Part shown: positions 31,870 through 32,358 of the stretch, in pieces
Numbering within the stretch: the first letter of the stretch is position 1
Layout: every line of letters begins with the position of its first letter
Assembly: GCA_034926675.1 (NCBI GenBank)
Contig: JAYFQW010000044.1
Span: 1-32,358 of the forward strand
Direction of reading: 5' to 3'
Length of the DNA: 32,358 bases
Origin: Clostridia bacterium
GTDB taxonomy: Bacteria; Bacillota; DTU025
Translations under genes and position numbers: made by a program
Notes under the pieces: model-generated
Databases searched by the model: none
What the model was told of the DNA's origin: nothing
What the model saw: the letters and a program-made list of their open reading frames with translations, nothing else

Positions 31870-31889
31870 GTTGCTACCCCCGTTACTTG

Positions 31890-32358
31890 CTAGCGTTGAC
31901 CCCCGGTCAAATCGATGCCCTCAATGAGTGCTTGCTGGGCCAGGAAGAAGGCCACCAGCACAGGCAGCGCCACGATGGTCGCAGCCGCCATCTGATATGG
32001 AAGGTTCGAGCTATACTGGGAACTGAACATGGATACGCCAATCTCAACCGTCCTCATCTTCAGAGATCTGGTCACAATGAGGGGCCATTGGAACGCCTTC
32101 CACGAACTCATGAAGGTAAACACCATTACGGTGGTAAGCGCAGGTTTGGATAGGGGCAGTATGATTCGCGAATAGATTGTGAACTCCGAAGCGCCGTCTA
32201 GGCGCGCCGAATCCTCTACGCTCTCAGGAATTGTCATCATGTACTGACGGAGCAGGAACATGCCCCATATGTTGCCCAGAGACGGCACAATCAGAGCGTA
32301 GAAAGTGTCCACCCACCCAATAGAGTGCAGAATGAGAAAACCGGGTATCAACGTGACT
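31890..32358 (-). CDS. Sugar ABC transporter permease, MalG-like (5' part outside window)
   Basis: This is the C-terminal portion of a CUT1 permease whose start lies beyond the right edge. The EAA motif, ESVEDSARLDGASEFTIYSRIILPLSKPAL, is complete and is followed by membrane segments TTVMVFTFMSSWKAFQWPLIV and AAATIVALPVLVAFFLAQQ. The C-terminus, ALIEGIDLTGGQR, is typical of MalG-like proteins. It is distinct from the BMC-operon permease and heads the visible part of the glycosidase operon. Confidence 0.92.
   Translation of the reverse strand, partial: VTLIPGFLILHSIGWVDTFYALIVPSLGNIWGMFLLRQYMMTIPESVEDSARLDGASEFTIYSRIILPLSKPALTTVMVFTFMSSWKAFQWPLIVTRSLKMRTVEIGVSMFSSQYSSNLPYQMAAATIVALPVLVAFFLAQQALIEGIDLTGGQR

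Overview
This window comes from a bacterial chromosome of fairly high GC. Strong GGAGG-type ribosome binding sites, frequent TTG and GTG starts, a LacI/ROK/ABC-sugar gene style and a type IV pilus PilX-like relic suggest a Firmicutes-like (clostridial or limnochordial) lineage. That placement is an inference with modest confidence. No RNA gene, CRISPR array or intact insertion sequence was seen.

Layout. (1) 1-4307: a partial inositol-monophosphatase-family gene on the minus strand, a divergent ECF sigma factor with a membrane-anchored partner (likely its anti-sigma factor), and a convergent M48-type metallopeptidase. (2) 4322-5839: a nitroreductase-like gene and a pseudouridine-5'-phosphate glycosidase (PsuG). 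Upstream of psuG lies a 607-bp non-coding region with four near-identical 15-bp palindromes in two pairs, both with exactly 33-bp spacing. (3) 6447-14201: a compact bacterial microcompartment (BMC) locus of the sugar-phosphate-utilising kind. It holds one BMC-H hexamer, one PduT-like BMC-T trimer with the [4Fe-4S] cysteine, three EutN/CcmL pentamers, a PduS/RnfC-like flavo-iron-sulfur protein, a PduL phosphotransacylase fused to an EutQ-like motif, a CoA-acylating aldehyde dehydrogenase with a C-terminal encapsulation helix, a DeoC aldolase with an N-terminal encapsulation helix and a four-cysteine insert, and an RpiB-family isomerase that lacks the classical catalytic cysteine. (4) 14288-22697: a ribokinase-family kinase, a complete CUT1-type sugar ABC importer (two permeases, binding protein, two ATPases), an AllA-like protein and a LacI repressor with a palindrome in its own leader. 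Everything from lacI to the small EutQ-like gene is on the minus strand, often with 4-base overlaps, and reads as one transcription unit of about 16 kb. (5) 22728-24867: a decayed zone with a truncated ribokinase, an intact SIS sugar-phosphate isomerase and a broken PilX-like gene. (6) 24868-32358: a ROK regulator facing a minus-strand glycan operon of two large six-hairpin glycosidases and a partial sugar-ABC permease.

How it may work. A pentose or deoxypentose enters through the ABC importer and is phosphorylated by the kinase. It may be isomerised by the RpiB homologue and is then cleaved by DeoC inside the shell to acetaldehyde and glyceraldehyde-3-phosphate. The aldehyde dehydrogenase and PduL convert acetaldehyde to acetyl-CoA and acetyl-phosphate. 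No alcohol dehydrogenase is present, so NADH may be re-oxidised by the PduS-like protein, with electrons leaving through the PduT-like shell protein. The exact sugar is not settled by the sequence. The atypical isomerase, the cysteine-bearing DeoC extension, the PduL fusion and the palindrome quartet are the most unusual parts.
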